From: Puniceicoccales bacterium
GTDB lineage: Bacteria > Verrucomicrobiota > Verrucomicrobiia > Opitutales > JAIRKQ01
Length of the DNA stretch: 7,671 nucleotides
Reading direction: 5' to 3'
Assembly: GCA_031279395.1 (NCBI GenBank)
Contig: JAITIO010000028.1
Location: forward strand, 1 to 7,671
Below, piece by piece: positions 6,591 to 7,671 of the stretch; the first letter of the stretch is position 1; each line of letters starts with the position of its first letter. The position numbers were made by a program, and so were the translations under genes. Under the pieces are notes generated by a model. The model was given only the letters and a program-made list of their open reading frames with translations, was not told the origin of the DNA and did not search any database.

Positions 6591-6644
6591 TTTACATTTT
6601 ACTAAAAATTTTAAAATCAAAAACTTTAAAGATAACTTTTTCAT

Positions 6645-6737
6645 CCATTCGGATGGACAATCGCTTCCAATACATTTGAACTTCGTTATTTTTTAGTTGC
6701 GCTTTAGGGATAAGGTTATTTAACTAGTGGCAATTTT
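6645..6737. other. Divergent intergenic region between the YqgE-like and L25 genes
   Basis: This 93-bp gap must hold the promoter of the L25-pth pair. If the YqgE-like gene starts at 6590, the gap is 147 bp. A small hairpin, CATCC/GGATG around ATTC, lies at 6643-6656, overlapping the upstream ATG of the YqgE frame. I find no convincing -35/-10 pair and no Shine-Dalgarno before the L25 ATG at 6738. The only purines nearby are GTGG at 6727-6730. Confidence 0.35.
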
Positions 6738-7367
6738 ATGAAGCATTTGAAGTTATTAGTAACAAAAAGGGACGAATTTGGTCGTGGATCAATGAAAAGA
6801 TTGCGTGCATCCGGAAAAGTTCCTGCCGTTATGTATGGACATTTGGGAACGATGGCTCTTACCGTTGATGAAAAGGAGTTAAGAGCGCTACTAAAGGAAA
6901 AGGGACATTCCGCGTCTTTAATAGATATTGAGATAAAAGGAGATACCACACATCTATCGGATATCGCCGATATTCAAAGGGATCCGGTGACTGATAAGTT
7001 CCTCCACATAGATTTCCATGAAGTCTCGCAATCAGAAAAGATGACTACCGTTGTTCCCCTTGAATTTTTCGGAGAGGCTGTCGGTGTAAAACAAAATGGT
7101 GGTATTCTAGATATTGCCCGCCATGAAGTTTCCGTGAGATGTCTGCCTGCCGATCTTCCTTCGTCCATACGTGTAGACATAAATAGTTTGGACATTGGAA
7201 CCATTGTACATTTGAGCGATCTCGCCGTCCCAAGTGGTGTTGAATTGATCGGAGACCAAGCTTCACCTATTGTTTTATGCAATGCCGCTGTCGCCGAAGA
7301 GAAGGCAAAGCAAGCCGTTACGGCGGAAATACCAGCTACCGAAGAGGTTGCACCAAAAACAGGATAG
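6738..7367 (+). CDS. rplY: Large ribosomal subunit protein bL25, CTC/TL5 (long) form
   Basis: This 209-residue protein binds 5S rRNA in the large ribosomal subunit. The N-terminal 5S-binding domain (about 1-93) shows GKVPAVMYG (26-34) and the hallmark DIQRDPVTDKFLHIDF (78-93). A second beta-rich domain follows (about 100-182), with GVKQNGGILDIARHEV (116-131), RCLPADLPSSIRVDI (134-148) and LDIGTIVHLSDL (151-162). That makes it the long CTC/TL5 type named after the Bacillus general stress protein and the Thermus homologue, not the short one-domain E. coli type. A flexible Ala/Glu/Lys tail (about 184-209) ends it. The ATG at 6738 is the natural start, since MKHLKLLVTKRDEFGRG aligns with the family N-terminus. 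pth follows 9 bases after the stop. Confidence 0.96.
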   Translation: MKHLKLLVTKRDEFGRGSMKRLRASGKVPAVMYGHLGTMALTVDEKELRALLKEKGHSASLIDIEIKGDTTHLSDIADIQRDPVTDKFLHIDFHEVSQSEKMTTVVPLEFFGEAVGVKQNGGILDIARHEVSVRCLPADLPSSIRVDINSLDIGTIVHLSDLAVPSGVELIGDQASPIVLCNAAVAEEKAKQAVTAEIPATEEVAPKTG

Positions 7368-7376
7368 TGAAAAATT

Positions 7377-7671
7377 ATGGCCAACAGCCTAATAATTGGG
7401 CTGGGAAACCCAGGGATTGAGTATGATTTAACTCGACATAATGTGGGATTTCTAGTTGTTGACGCGTTTGCAAATGAAAAGAGGTTGTGTTGGACCTTGA
7501 GTAAAAAATATAGGGCCCATACGGCTAAATGTCCCATGGAAGAAGGATCGGTGATTTTGGCAAAACCAATGACGTACATGAATGACAGCGGGACCGCCGT
7601 TCTAAAGTTATGTAGCTACTACAAAATCCCTGCCACAAATGTCATAGTTATCTATGACGACATAGCATTCC
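7377..7671 (+). CDS. pth: Peptidyl-tRNA hydrolase, N-terminal part (cut by window edge)
   Basis: Ninety-eight codons are visible before the right edge, about half of the usual 180-200 residue enzyme. Pth cleaves the ester bond of peptidyl-tRNAs that drop off ribosomes and so recycles tRNA in the cytosol. The active-site set is present: N11 in GLGNPG (8-13), the catalytic base H21 in TRHNVGF (19-25), N69 in KPMTYMNDSG (63-72), and D94-D95 in IYDD (92-95), which contains the conserved acidic residue positioning the histidine. The ATG lies 9 bases after the L25 stop. A GGA sits 13 bases before the start, rather far for a ribosome site, so coupling to L25 translation is plausible. L25-pth adjacency is common in bacteria. 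Confidence 0.95.
   Translation, partial: MANSLIIGLGNPGIEYDLTRHNVGFLVVDAFANEKRLCWTLSKKYRAHTAKCPMEEGSVILAKPMTYMNDSGTAVLKLCSYYKIPATNVIVIYDDIAF

Noticed and set aside
6974..7579. 201-codon open frame on the - strand overlapping the L25 and pth genes
   Set aside because: It lies wholly antisense to two well-supported conserved genes, has no recognisable domain and crosses their junction. It is a reading-frame shadow.
1..7671. tRNA, rRNA, CRISPR array, IS element, prophage or defence system
   Set aside because: I looked for cloverleaf-like regions, regularly spaced repeats, transposase motifs and terminal inverted repeats in the gaps and found none. The gaps are short (at most about 153 bp) and the genes are housekeeping or the giant protein.

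Overview
The window looks like a piece of a moderately AT-rich bacterial chromosome from the phylum Verrucomicrobiota, most likely the Opitutae/Puniceicoccales side. The best evidence is the 998-residue protein at 2880-5876. Its N-terminal pilin-like helix and its series of conserved blocks (for example GVWDS, RGGLRQDLS, WNPYDV, YSYLLNKAIFDRYF, PFNVNS, CEAIVQRIPEY and FGRRYKI) match a large exported protein family that I know only from Verrucomicrobiota. The lineage is recalled family knowledge, not a search result. The other genes are housekeeping genes found in most bacteria.

Layout from left to right. Positions 2-106 hold the last 34 codons of a hydrophobic protein on the + strand. It meets a Nudix hydrolase (115-666, - strand) tail to tail. 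A short divergent region (667-749) contains a 22-bp imperfect palindrome and leads into pgk (750-1946, GTG start) and tpiA (1971-2750), a two-gene glycolytic operon. A 129-bp convergent gap follows, filled almost exactly by an open 41-codon frame and also able to fold into a hairpin. The giant pilin-like protein lies on the - strand at 2880-5876. Upstream of it on the same strand is a YqgE/AlgH-family gene (6030 to about 6590), 153 bp away. Divergent from that gene are the general-stress-type ribosomal protein L25 gene (6738-7367) and, 9 bp later, the peptidyl-tRNA hydrolase gene pth (7377 to beyond the right edge).

Three functional units are visible. pgk-tpiA serves lower glycolysis and gluconeogenesis. 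L25-pth is a translation pair with conserved order in many bacteria. The giant protein probably acts at the cell envelope, and its partners are not visible here. No rRNA, tRNA, CRISPR array, transposase or prophage gene was seen. Apart from the giant protein and some small intergenic signals, the window is ordinary. I do not see an undescribed multi-gene system in it. A recurring property is that none of the starts has a strong Shine-Dalgarno sequence.
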